A stretch of DNA of 64,000 nt from Maridesulfovibrio sp. Lineage in GTDB: Bacteria > Desulfobacterota > Desulfovibrionia > Desulfovibrionales > Desulfovibrionaceae. The number at the start of each line of letters is the position of its first letter. Within the stretch, counting starts at the first letter, position 1. The position numbers were made by a program, and so were the translations under genes. Below the pieces are notes generated by a model. It was not told the origin of the DNA. It saw nothing but the letters and a program-made list of their open reading frames with translations, and searched no databases. The stretch is taken from assembly GCF_963666665.1 (NCBI RefSeq), contig NZ_OY762999.1, forward strand, positions 233,501 to 297,500. Reading direction: 5' to 3'. Of this stretch, positions 44,725-52,743 are shown piece by piece.

Positions 44725-45401
44725 AGCTGCTCTTCGCCGCTGGCGATCAACTCCAGCGAGGCTTCATCAATAATTTCAATTTCTTTTCCTTCAACTCTGA
44801 GAAGTCCCTGCTCGCTCATTTTTTTGAATACGCGGGACAGGGTTTCCTGAATGGTTCCCAGATAGGAAGCGATCAGGCCTTTGGGCAGGTCCAGCTCCAG
44901 CTTGCTGGAATTCTGAGTGGATTTGAGCAGGAGCAGGTAGCTGGCCAGTCTTGCAGGGACTTCGCTGAGGCTGAGTGCAGCCACTTGATTGACCAGCTGA
45001 CGCAGTCTGCCGGAAAGCAGAGCCAGCATGGACATGGCAAGGTCCGGGTCTTCACGGATTACTTTTTCAAAACGGTCGCGAGGAAAGTAAAGCAGTTTTG
45101 ATTTGGCAAGTGTCACCGCACTTGCGGGGTAACATGCTCCTTGAAAAACCGGCACTTCTCCGAAAATTTCTCCAGATCCGAAAATATGGATAATCTGTTC
45201 CTTCCCGGACAAGGATTCCCGGTAGATTTTAACTTTTCCAGATTTTATGGAATAAAAACCTGTCGCATCACTTCCTGCGCTAAAAATCTGTTCACCTTTC
45301 TTTAATTCACGAGGAACGATGATCTGTTCAAGTTTTGCCAGCTGTTCGGCATTGAGGCCTGCGAAAAGGGATATTTTGTTAAGCTCGTGTATCTTTTTCA
45401 T
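44721..45401 (-). CDS. Crp/Fnr-family transcription factor, HcpR-like by context
   Basis: A 226-residue regulator. The N-terminal cyclic-nucleotide-type domain spans about 15-120 (SGKVKIYRESLSGKEQII, FGEVPVFQG), and a C-terminal Crp-type HTH about 150-215 (GTIQETLSRVFKKM is the recognition helix region). No Fnr-type Cys cluster is present. HcpR of Desulfovibrio regulates hcp and ferredoxin genes in nitrosative stress (established for the family); the neighbours here match. A TGA-N6-TCA palindrome lies 37 bp upstream of its start, so autoregulation is plausible. Confidence 0.85.
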   Translation of the reverse strand: MKKIHELNKISLFAGLNAEQLAKLEQIIVPRELKKGEQIFSAGSDATGFYSIKSGKVKIYRESLSGKEQIIHIFGSGEIFGEVPVFQGACYPASAVTLAKSKLLYFPRDRFEKVIREDPDLAMSMLALLSGRLRQLVNQVAALSLSEVPARLASYLLLLKSTQNSSKLELDLPKGLIASYLGTIQETLSRVFKKMSEQGLLRVEGKEIEIIDEASLELIASGEEQL

Positions 45402-45437
45402 TACAACATTCTTTTATAATTAATGGTGCCCGGTAAA

Positions 45438-45449
45438 TGACTTAAGTCA
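45438..45449. promoter_or_regulatory. TGA-N6-TCA operator between the Crp/Fnr gene and Fe-S gene
   Basis: TGACTTAAGTCA is a perfect 12-base palindrome with the Crp/Fnr half-site layout. It sits between the divergent Crp/Fnr and siroheme-like Fe-S genes and matches the two sites near hcp. Confidence 0.65.
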
Positions 45450-45511
45450 GAGTTTGCGAGAATTATATCCTGTATGATTAACTAACTGATAAAATGATGA
45501 AAGGAAATAGT

Positions 45512-46129
45512 ATGGATAAAGTATCTGTAATCAATGTCTGCCGGGGAACTTCCGGGGGATGCCGTTTTGCCCTGCATGTGGATGAGGATTTTGCCGAGCG
45601 CATTGAAACAGTGATTGAGGAAAGTGACTGGCCTGAATTCCTGCAGCAAAAGTTCGGTGAAAAGATCAACAGGCATAAGTTGGTCAGTGTCAGCGCTGCA
45701 GCTTGTCCCAATGGTTGTTCCCGTCCGCATATTGCCGATATCGGTTTGATCAGGGCTTGCGTCCCGGTCATTGATCATGAAGGTTGTATCGGTTGTGAAG
45801 AGTGCATACGCAACTGTCCTGACGAGGCCATGGCAATGATTGACGGTAAGGTAGTCATAACCCGTGAGAAATGCCTTGTCTGCGGATATTGCACCAATGT
45901 CTGTCCCACGGAAGTGATATCCTGTTCCCGCAGCGGCTGGCGTTTTCTTGTCGGCGGAAGGCTGGGACGGCATCCTCGGCTTGGTATGGAACTTCCCGGA
46001 GTATACTCAGGTGATGAAGTCTTAGACTTGATCGCCAGATGCATGAAGCTCTGGATGGATAATTATGTAGACGGTAAACGGTTCGGCTGGATCATGGATC
46101 GGGTCGGTCACGATAAAATATTGCTGTAA
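45512..46129 (+). CDS. mini siroheme/4Fe-4S reductase-like protein with ferredoxin domain
   Basis: A 205-residue Fe-S protein. An N-terminal half has siroheme-reductase-like cysteines (CRGTSGGCRF, then ACPNGCSRPHIADIGL with the C-x3-C siroheme-[4Fe-4S] motif). The C-terminal half is a two-cluster ferredoxin (CIGCEECIRNCPDEAM and CLVCGYCTNVCPTEVI). It looks like a shrunken sulfite/nitrite reductase module and could reduce or pass electrons to Hcp. An in-frame ATG six codons upstream exists; the chosen ATG has AAAGGA seven bases before it. A Crp/Fnr-type operator lies upstream. Confidence 0.75.
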   Translation: MDKVSVINVCRGTSGGCRFALHVDEDFAERIETVIEESDWPEFLQQKFGEKINRHKLVSVSAAACPNGCSRPHIADIGLIRACVPVIDHEGCIGCEECIRNCPDEAMAMIDGKVVITREKCLVCGYCTNVCPTEVISCSRSGWRFLVGGRLGRHPRLGMELPGVYSGDEVLDLIARCMKLWMDNYVDGKRFGWIMDRVGHDKILL

Positions 46130-46157
46130 AATTAATGTCTTCAAGGGTGGCTGTAGT

Positions 46158-47465
46158 ATGGCAGGACTTTTCATAATATCACTTTCATATCTGCTTTTGG
46201 CCGCTCATGCCCTGCGTGGTGGAGATGGCGGACTGGCTGTATTTATGATCGGAACTGCCGGAATTGCTTTCAGCCGGGAACGCTGGGCCGGGAATGTCGC
46301 AGGTGTTATGCTCGGCTGCGGATCGCTGATCTGGCTGGCTAAAGGGGCCGGTTTGATCAATCTGCGTATCGGCGTTGGCGGGGATTGGGGGCGGCTGGCT
46401 GTTATTATGGGCGCGTTGTTCGCTACGACTATTTTCTCTGCCGCCTATTGCTTTTCTCCTGCCGGGCGCGAGCGTTTCAGCCGGAGCAAGGATCAGGGTT
46501 GGTTCAGAGCGGCAATCTTCTTAATGACAGCGCTGTTGCTGGAAATTACCCGCAACAAGGTAGCTTTCCCTATTCTTCTTACCGACCGCTTTTTTCCCGG
46601 TTGGGGCAGGGCGGAGATATTTTTCTTAGCCTGCTATGCTTCATGGCTCGGTGGAAAAATGTTCAGCCCTGAAGGGGCTAAAGCCATGCGTCCACGTATT
46701 TGGGCTTTGTTTTCGCTGGTATTTTTCGGACAACTGGCTCTTGGTCTTGCAGGAATTGAGCAGTTCCTGATGACCGGAAAGCTTCATTTACCTGTTCCTG
46801 CTCTAATTGCCGCAGGGCCGGTATATCGCGGTTCCGGTTTTTTCATGCCCATCCTGTTTACCGTATCGGTGCTGCTGGTCGGTCCAGCATGGTGCAGTCA
46901 TCTTTGTTACATCGGTGCATGGGATGATCAGTGCAGCCGTGTTGGTGATCTTAAGCCTTCCCGTAAATTCAATTCCCGGCTGATCTGGCTGCGTCTGGTT
47001 CTGCTGGTGTTGGTGGTTGGTGCAGCGTGGGGGATGCGTACGGCTGGAGTTTCAGTTGCGATAGCGGTCTGGAGTGCAGCTCTGTTCGGTTTAGCAGGAA
47101 TAGCGGTCATGTTTTGGGTTTCCCGCCGGATGGGCATGATGGTTCATTGCACGGCCTTTTGTCCCATGGGAATTGTTTCCAATCTGCTGGGTCGTATTTC
47201 TCCGTGGCGGATGAAAATTTCAGATGATTGCTGCAAATGTATGAAGTGCAGCAAGGCTTGCCGCTATAACGCTCTCAAGCCTGTAGATATCGAGGCCGGA
47301 CGTCCCGGTATTTCCTGCACCCTCTGCGGGGATTGTCTTTCAAGTTGTTCCAGTTCCAGTCTAGGGTATCGGTTGCCGGTAGTTACCCCCAAAACAGCCC
47401 GCATGGTATTTTTAGTTATAGTTATTACTTTGCATGCCTTGTTTCTGGGCGTCGCTCGTATCTAA
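46158..47465 (+). CDS. polytopic 4Fe-4S membrane protein (NapH/NosR/CcoG-like)
   Basis: A 435-residue protein with about nine TM helices and NapH-type cytoplasmic motifs: GPAWCSHLCYIGAWDD near 250, CTAFCPMGIVSNLLGR near 335, then a ferredoxin pair (CCKCMKCSKACRYNALK and CTLCGDCLSSCS). Such proteins pass quinol electrons to soluble Fe-S acceptors. It starts 28 bases after the siroheme-like gene, so the two form an operon. The partner may be the ferredoxin or Hcp downstream; that is inference. Confidence 0.85.
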   Translation: MAGLFIISLSYLLLAAHALRGGDGGLAVFMIGTAGIAFSRERWAGNVAGVMLGCGSLIWLAKGAGLINLRIGVGGDWGRLAVIMGALFATTIFSAAYCFSPAGRERFSRSKDQGWFRAAIFLMTALLLEITRNKVAFPILLTDRFFPGWGRAEIFFLACYASWLGGKMFSPEGAKAMRPRIWALFSLVFFGQLALGLAGIEQFLMTGKLHLPVPALIAAGPVYRGSGFFMPILFTVSVLLVGPAWCSHLCYIGAWDDQCSRVGDLKPSRKFNSRLIWLRLVLLVLVVGAAWGMRTAGVSVAIAVWSAALFGLAGIAVMFWVSRRMGMMVHCTAFCPMGIVSNLLGRISPWRMKISDDCCKCMKCSKACRYNALKPVDIEAGRPGISCTLCGDCLSSCSSSSLGYRLPVVTPKTARMVFLVIVITLHALFLGVARI

Positions 47466-47499
47466 CTCCTCATTAAATTTAAGATTTATACTTTACAAT

Positions 47500-47528
47500 G
47501 CTCTATTAGGAATTATTCTTAATAGAGC
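47500..47528 (+). terminator. hairpin between the membrane Fe-S gene and the ferredoxin
   Basis: A 9-bp perfect stem GCTCTATTA with its complement encloses an 11-base loop. The following T-tract is weak, so it may be a stabiliser more than a terminator. Confidence 0.5.
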
Positions 47529-47629
47529 TAATGTTCTTTGGTTGCAAAAATGGTTTCGAAGGTCTTGTGAGTATGTTAATTTCTTACCTGAACCGTCTGG
47601 TTTAGCTTATTAGTATAAGGAGAAATAAT

Positions 47630-47821
47630 ATGGGTCGTACTGTAGCTATTGATATTGATGCTTGTATCGGATGTGAAGCTTGTGTTGAAGAATGCCCTGA
47701 TGTTTTTGCAATGGGCCCCGGAGATCTTGCTCAGGTTACTAATCCCGACGGAGCTGATGAAGAGTGCATTGAGTCGGCAATGGATATGTGTCCTGTAAAC
47801 TGTATTATTTGGGAAGATTAA
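47630..47821 (+). CDS. ferredoxin, [4Fe-4S]
   Basis: A 63-residue acidic ferredoxin with CIGCEACVEECPDVF near the N-terminus and CIESAMDMCPVNCI near the C-terminus. This is the short Desulfovibrio-type single- or dual-cluster ferredoxin. AAGGAG lies before the ATG. It sits between the Fe-S membrane protein and hcp, and ferredoxin (frdX) is a known HcpR-regulon member, so it is a probable electron donor to Hcp. Confidence 0.9.
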   Translation: MGRTVAIDIDACIGCEACVEECPDVFAMGPGDLAQVTNPDGADEECIESAMDMCPVNCIIWED

Positions 47822-47844
47822 AAAAGTCATAAAAAATATCTCCC

Positions 47845-47858
47845 TTGACCTGAATCAA
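47845..47858. promoter_or_regulatory. TTGA-N6-TCAA operator upstream of hcp
   Basis: TTGACCTGAATCAA shares the Crp/Fnr-type half sites and spacing of the palindrome upstream of the regulator gene. It lies 24 bp after the ferredoxin stop and about 240 bp before the canonical hcp start. Confidence 0.6.
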
Positions 47859-47998
47859 ATACTTTTACCCGTTGTTTTCCTAATTTGGACTCAACGAATG
47901 AGAAAGCAATTCTGAATGCGGGGTATCGCGGATGATACACCGCATTCAGGTAAAACTTTAAAAAAGTATTTAACGGGAAGGGAGAAAAATTATGGCAT

Positions 47999-48012
47999 TT
48001 GATCTGAATCAA
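47999..48012. promoter_or_regulatory. second TTGA-N6-TCAA site near the hcp start
   Basis: TTGATCTGAATCAA matches the upstream site at 12 of 14 positions compared (same core CTGAATCAA). It lies just inside the upstream in-frame ATG (47992) and 73 bp before the canonical hcp ATG, which supports the later start. Confidence 0.5.
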
Positions 48013-48084
48013 ATACTTAAAAAGGTTACTTCGATATTCGGTAATGAAGAAGTAGAAAACCAATTACCTGAAAAGGAGTTTAGA

Positions 48085-49686
48085 ATGTTTTGTAACCAGT
48101 GTGAACAGACAGCGAAAGGACAGGGATGTACCGTTAAGGGTGTTTGCGGAAAGACTGATGAAGTTTCTGCGATCCAAGATCTTCTGGTACAGGTTCTCGT
48201 AGAACTCGGTACCGTTGCCACCGCAGCTCGCAAGGAAGGCATCGCGGTTTCCAACGAAGTTAACCGCCTCACCGCTGAAGGCGTGTTCTCCACCCTGACC
48301 AATGTTAACTTTGATGACGAAAGATTTGTTCCTGTCATTAAGGATGTTGCTGCTGCTCGTGACGAACTGGCTGCCAAGGTCAGTGCAGACTGTGGCAGGC
48401 TGACCAAGGTTGCAGGCACCGCTGCTGAACTGAGCAAGCAGGGCGAAGCATTCCCCGTAACTTCCTTTGATGAAAATGAAGACCTACGTTCCTTGAAGCA
48501 GATCCTTGTATACGGCCTCAAGGGTGTTGCAGCTTATACTGATCATGCTGCCATTCTTGGTCAGGAAGACGATGAACTCTACGCTCAGATTCACGAAGCT
48601 CTTTCCGTAGTTCCGCAGCAGCTCGGCATGGAAGAACTGGTCGGTTGGGCTATGAAGTGCGGTGAAATGAACCTCAAGGCCATGGAACTTCTTGATGCAG
48701 GTAACACCGGCGCTTACGGTCATCCGGTACCCACCGAAGTTCCCCTCGGTGCCAAGGCCGGTAAGGCCATCCTCGTTTCCGGTCACGATCTTAAGGATTT
48801 GCGCCAGCTTCTCGAGCAGACCGAAGGAACCGGAATCAATATTTATACCCACGGCGAAATGTTGCCCTGTCACGGTTACCCCGAGCTGAAGAAGTTTGAC
48901 CATTTCTACGGTCATTACGGAACCGCATGGCAGAATCAGGCTAAAGAATTTGCACAGTTCCCCGGTGCTATCCTTATGACCACCAATTGCATCCAGAAGC
49001 CTGTTGAAAGCTACAAGGGCAATATTTACACCACCGGTCTCGTGGGCTGGCCCGGAGTTACCCACGTAACCAACGGCGATTTTGCCGAAGTTATCGCAAA
49101 GGCTCAGGAGCTTCCCGGTTTTGAAGCTGATACTGACAACGGTAAGGTCCTCTGTGGTTTCGCCCGTAACACCGTGCTCGGTGTAGCTGACAAGGTAATC
49201 GAAGGCGTGAAGGCCGGAGCAATCAAGCATTTCTTCCTCGTCGGTGGTTGCGATGGTGCCAAGCCCGGCCGTAACTACTACACAGATTTCGTAGAGCAGG
49301 CCCCGCAGGATACCGTTATCCTGACTCTCGCCTGCGGTAAGTTTCGTTTCTTCGACAAGCAGCTCGGCGACATCGGCGGTATTCCCCGCCTGCTGGATAT
49401 TGGACAGTGTAACGATGCCTACTCCGCAATCCAGATCGCAGTAGCCCTTGCCAATGCATTCGAATGCGGCGTCAACGACCTGCCCCTGTCCCTGATCCTC
49501 TCTTGGTACGAGCAGAAGGCAGTATCCATTCTGCTGACCCTGCTGCACCTCGGCATCAAGGACATCCGCCTCGGACCCAGTCTCCCGGCATTCGTGACAC
49601 CCAACGTGCTGAACTTCCTCGTTGAAAACTTCAACATTATGCCTATCAGCACCCCTGAAGAAGATCTCAAGGTAATTCTCGGTTAA
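48085..49686 (+). CDS. hcp: hybrid-cluster protein (hydroxylamine reductase-like)
   Basis: Hcp handles NO or hydroxylamine in nitrosative stress with a hybrid Fe-S-O cluster. The N-terminal cluster motif is MFCNQCEQTAKGQGC with Cys3, 6, 15 and 21, the class I spacing. Later conserved blocks include THGEMLPCHGYPELK, TTNCIQKP, LVGGCDGAKPGRNYY, and LSWYEQKAV. The length from this start (533 aa) is standard. A perfect AAGGAG is seven bases upstream. An in-frame ATG at 47992, also with a good ribosome site, would add 31 residues and may be the annotated start elsewhere. The downstream Fe-S gene may be part of the same regulon. Confidence 0.95.
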   Translation: MFCNQCEQTAKGQGCTVKGVCGKTDEVSAIQDLLVQVLVELGTVATAARKEGIAVSNEVNRLTAEGVFSTLTNVNFDDERFVPVIKDVAAARDELAAKVSADCGRLTKVAGTAAELSKQGEAFPVTSFDENEDLRSLKQILVYGLKGVAAYTDHAAILGQEDDELYAQIHEALSVVPQQLGMEELVGWAMKCGEMNLKAMELLDAGNTGAYGHPVPTEVPLGAKAGKAILVSGHDLKDLRQLLEQTEGTGINIYTHGEMLPCHGYPELKKFDHFYGHYGTAWQNQAKEFAQFPGAILMTTNCIQKPVESYKGNIYTTGLVGWPGVTHVTNGDFAEVIAKAQELPGFEADTDNGKVLCGFARNTVLGVADKVIEGVKAGAIKHFFLVGGCDGAKPGRNYYTDFVEQAPQDTVILTLACGKFRFFDKQLGDIGGIPRLLDIGQCNDAYSAIQIAVALANAFECGVNDLPLSLILSWYEQKAVSILLTLLHLGIKDIRLGPSLPAFVTPNVLNFLVENFNIMPISTPEEDLKVILG

Positions 49687-50018
49687 TTGCCTCCGGCGGC
49701 TGGGGAAGGGGAACTTTTGGGAAAAGTTCCCCTTCCCCAGACCCAATCCCTTCAAAACTTTTTAATAAGCTTCGCCCTTGTTTCCGGAAGACTTTTTACT
49801 TCAACTACAATTTATTTTTACCCGGCAGAGCGTTGTTTAAAGTTTAATACAAATTTCCGTCTTGGTTTTATTCCCAAGGCACAATTGAAGAATTACAAAC
49901 AGACTAAAACCTACTAAAAGGTTTAAGTCCTCCGGCAGGATTGCCGAAGGCAGCTTAGATAAAAAGCGCGGAAGAGCATTAAATCCTAAGCCTCGCAGGG
50001 GCGCAGGAGGATAATAAA
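49687..50018. other. intergenic region after hcp, contains a repeat-like hairpin
   Basis: The 332 bases hold a very strong hairpin near the start (see 49700-49740), then AT-rich sequence, then a GGAGG site before the next gene. A 76-codon frame inside it overlaps the hairpin and looks accidental. Confidence 0.6.
49700..49740 (+). repeat. REP-like perfect hairpin / terminator after hcp
   Basis: A 19-bp perfect inverted repeat (CTGGGGAAGGGGAACTTTT with its complement) closes a GGG loop, with CTCCGGCGG just before it. It resembles the dispersed extragenic palindromes of sulfate reducers, and it can act as a terminator or mRNA-3'-end stabiliser. Only this one copy is seen in the window. Confidence 0.75.
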
Positions 50019-50834
50019 ATGAAAGTATTACGTAAGATGATTAGTATAGATGAAGAGTTGTGTGACGGTTGCGGTCAGTGTGTACCGGGCTGTGAAGAAG
50101 GCGCATTGCAGATTATTGACGGCAAGGCCAGGCTTGTTGCTGAGAAGTACTGTGACGGCTTGGGTGCCTGTCTGGGTGAATGTCCCACAGGTGCTCTGAA
50201 GGTCATTGAAGTGGAAGCCGACGACTTTGATCCTGAAGCAGTTAAGGAACTGCTGACTGAACAGGGCCGTGCGGTTCCCAATCACATGCCTGATCCCAAG
50301 AGCCTGCATCTGAATGGTCCCAAGGCCAAGCCTGCTTCCGGCGGTTGCGGCTGTGCCGGGTCTAGGATTGAGGCTTTTGCTCCGGCAGCTTCTCCTTGCC
50401 AGCAGGCCAATGTGCCGACTGAAGCAGAGGCCGGACCTTCGCAACTGACCCACTGGCCGATCCAGATTCGTCTGGTGCCTGCTGATGCTCCGTTCCTTAA
50501 GGGTGCTGACCTGTTGCTGACTGCGGATTGTGTTGCCGTTTCACTTCCGGGGTATCATGAAAGATTTCTGCCCGGTAAGAAGGTGCTTATGGGCTGCCCG
50601 AAGTTTGATGATGTGCAGCTTTACGTACAGCGTCTGTCCGAAATTTTCAGCGTGAGCGGTATCAAGTCCATCACCGTGCTGGAAATGGAGGTTCCCTGCT
50701 GTTCCAATTTCAGCAGAATTGTGGCTGCAGCTCTCAAGCAGGCCGGGGCAGATATCCCGGCAGAAAAGATTATTGTAAAGCGTACCGGTGAAATCAAGGC
50801 TAAGACAACCCTTGACCAGCCTGTACCTCTCTAG
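50019..50834 (+). CDS. Fe-S protein with N-terminal double ferredoxin and C-terminal Cys-rich domain
   Basis: A 271-residue protein. A 2x[4Fe-4S] ferredoxin fills residues 8-60 (LCDGCGQCVPGCEEGALQ, KYCDGLGACLGECPTGAL). A linker with a GGCGCAG cluster follows, then a domain with HWPIQIRLVPADAPFL, MGCPKFDD and EVPCCSN motifs, family unassigned by me. It is common beside hcp in sulfate reducers, which fits the nitrosative regulon. AGGAGG lies before the ATG. A strong terminator follows. Confidence 0.8.
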   Translation: MKVLRKMISIDEELCDGCGQCVPGCEEGALQIIDGKARLVAEKYCDGLGACLGECPTGALKVIEVEADDFDPEAVKELLTEQGRAVPNHMPDPKSLHLNGPKAKPASGGCGCAGSRIEAFAPAASPCQQANVPTEAEAGPSQLTHWPIQIRLVPADAPFLKGADLLLTADCVAVSLPGYHERFLPGKKVLMGCPKFDDVQLYVQRLSEIFSVSGIKSITVLEMEVPCCSNFSRIVAAALKQAGADIPAEKIIVKRTGEIKAKTTLDQPVPL

Positions 50835-50880
50835 GATTCGCTAAAGAAGGATTCATCTACCTCCTTTGACTATATAAGCT

Positions 50881-50921
50881 GAAACGGGGCATCTCCGAGT
50901 TGTTTGGAGATGCCCCGTTTC
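50881..50921. terminator. strong terminator between convergent Fe-S and lipoprotein genes
   Basis: A 16-bp perfect stem (GAAACGGGGCATCTCC with its complement) and a 9-base loop are followed by TATTT. The minus strand also ends in a T-rich segment. Confidence 0.85.
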
Positions 50922-50939
50922 TATTTGAAAAAGACTGTT

Positions 50940-51620
50940 TTAATTCATAATATCCTGCTCAAAACCGGGCTGGTTGTTGGATTGATCCGGCACGTATTGC
51001 GGCTGGGCAGAAGATTGAGCCGGAGTGCGTTTCTCATATGGCCCGGAGGTGTTGACCATGGGGTAGATATCCGGTTCTTCTTTGATGGGCAGCAGGGATT
51101 TGGTCTTGGAATTGAGTGGCACGGTCCAGTCCCATGATCCAAGAATTTCACCGTCAGCAATTGTTGAAACTGCAGCGGTAACAAAAATTTGTTCCTTGCC
51201 GACGGAATATGCTCCGGCGAGCACGCATTTTTCCGGCGGGGCGAGGTCTTCATCAAGGGCGGCCATGGGAAAGCGGGAGCTGTCAGCAACAATGGCGAAT
51301 CCTTTCTGGGCAATGCGGGAGGCAACCTGTTCGGTGACAACCTTGGCAAAGTCTGTCTGCAGGGTACTGCCGCGCAGCCTGAACATAGATACGGTGATGG
51401 GGGAACCCGGAGGCAGCCTTTCTTCAAGCTGGTTAGAAATCTGATCCCCGGCTTTGTAGTTCAATTCTACCATGGGGGTATTATCTTCCTTGAAAAACGG
51501 TCCGGTTGTAGGCCGCTTGCCGAGATAGTCCAATGTCCGCTCTTTATAGCCCGCTGAACATGCGCCAAGGGCCAGAAGTGCGGCCAGTGCCAGTATCAAG
51601 CTGATTGTTCTGCCTTTCAT
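50940..51620 (-). CDS. FlgO-like outer-membrane lipoprotein
   Basis: A 226-residue lipoprotein: signal peptide with lipobox LALGACSAG (Cys21 after ALLALGA). The middle 60-165 resembles a FlgO-type domain (ISNQLEERLPPGSPITVSMF, then VVTEQVASRIAQKGFAI). FlgO proteins link to flagellar outer-membrane rings in Vibrio. The C-terminal ~45 residues are Gln/Pro-rich, likely unstructured. Its proximity to motAB is suggestive only. Confidence 0.75.
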   Translation of the reverse strand: MKGRTISLILALAALLALGACSAGYKERTLDYLGKRPTTGPFFKEDNTPMVELNYKAGDQISNQLEERLPPGSPITVSMFRLRGSTLQTDFAKVVTEQVASRIAQKGFAIVADSSRFPMAALDEDLAPPEKCVLAGAYSVGKEQIFVTAAVSTIADGEILGSWDWTVPLNSKTKSLLPIKEEPDIYPMVNTSGPYEKRTPAQSSAQPQYVPDQSNNQPGFEQDIMN

Positions 51621-51805
51621 GAAAGTTCCCTGTTTTAAAATATAAGTAATATTGCAATAGTTTGCTGACGCAAAGTTGAATGCAATGAAAATGCCACGGA
51701 GTAAAAGAATCGCTTAAACAGCCTTTTGTCCCCGTGGCATTTGTATTTGTGATGGCAAAACCGGGCAGATAAAGCCGGAAAAATGGCAATCAGAGCCTGT
51801 CAGGA

Positions 51806-52633
51806 TCAATCCAGCCGGGAAATAATTTCTCTGATCAGGGTGGACATGGCTGCTGAAGATTTAGCTGCCTGTTCGATCACGGCTTCATGGGTTGTCTCAG
51901 CCATGCAGTCCGGCAGGTTTTTGTTGGTCAGGCAGGCAATCCCCATTACCTTGATGCCCATATGCACGGCGGCAATGGCCTCAATGGCGGTGGACATGCC
52001 TACTGCATCGGCCCCCAGTCTCTTGAACATACGGGTTTCGGCCGGGGTTTCAAGGTTTGGACCGGTTACCTGTACGTAAACACCGCGTTCAAGGCGCACT
52101 CCTTTGTCCTTGGCTGCAGAAACGGCGATGGCACGCAGTTCATCACAATACACTTTACTCATATCCGGGAAGCGGACTCCCCATTCGTCGTTGTTGGGAC
52201 CGGTGAGCGGGGAGTGGCCTGTGAAATTGATCTGGTCGGTGATCAGCATGAGGTCGCCGGCATCAAATTGCGGATTGAGTGCTCCGGCGGCGTTCGTAAT
52301 GAAAATTCGTTTTATGCCCAGCTCTCCCATAACCCGTACCGGAGTGCAGGCTTCTGCTGCGCTGTATCCTTCGTAAATATGGAAACGTCCGCTGAATACA
52401 AGTACAGGTTTTCCTTCCATAAATCCGTAAATAAGACTGCCGGAATGCCCCTTAACTGTGGACTGCGGGAATCCCGGTATTTCCGAGTATGGAATTTCAA
52501 TGGCCGAATCCAGCTTTGTGATGGCTTCGCTGAGACCGGAACCGAGAATGATCCCGGTGGCGTTAGTTTGAAAATTATCTATCTTTTCTAGTATATGCCT
52601 GCTAATAGTATGTATAGATTCCGGGGAGGTCAT
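51806..52633 (-). CDS. punA: purine nucleoside phosphorylase (trimeric type)
   Basis: The 275-residue enzyme phosphorolyses inosine/guanosine to the base and ribose-1-phosphate, in purine salvage. Signatures are GIILGSGLSEA, VKGHSGSLIYG with the phosphate-binding His, ITNAAGALNP with the purine-site Asn, YVQVTGPNLETPAE, and GADAVGMSTAIEA. Length and order fit the PNP/MTAP class. It starts with ATG and is divergent from motA by about 110 bp. Confidence 0.93.
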   Translation of the reverse strand: MTSPESIHTISRHILEKIDNFQTNATGIILGSGLSEAITKLDSAIEIPYSEIPGFPQSTVKGHSGSLIYGFMEGKPVLVFSGRFHIYEGYSAAEACTPVRVMGELGIKRIFITNAAGALNPQFDAGDLMLITDQINFTGHSPLTGPNNDEWGVRFPDMSKVYCDELRAIAVSAAKDKGVRLERGVYVQVTGPNLETPAETRMFKRLGADAVGMSTAIEAIAAVHMGIKVMGIACLTNKNLPDCMAETTHEAVIEQAAKSSAAMSTLIREIISRLD

Positions 52634-52743
52634 AGGTTGTTTTACTCGTAGTTTCGGGTTTAATGTACGGATGGTGCATAAAAATGCGCCGAGTTACCTC
52701 TATCATCCGTCTTAACTAGTAACTTAAAAGAGAACGGGATTCT

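Noticed and set aside
47589..47604. TGAACC-N4-GGTTTA palindrome upstream of the ferredoxin
   Set aside because: Half-site spacing differs from the other Crp/Fnr-type sites, so not counted as a regulon member.
48484..49755. 423-codon minus-strand frame opposite hcp
   Set aside because: Codon-position shadow of hcp on the other strand; no recognisable domain.
49687..49917. 76-codon plus-strand frame after hcp
   Set aside because: It runs through the perfect hairpin and lacks a ribosome site; likely chance.
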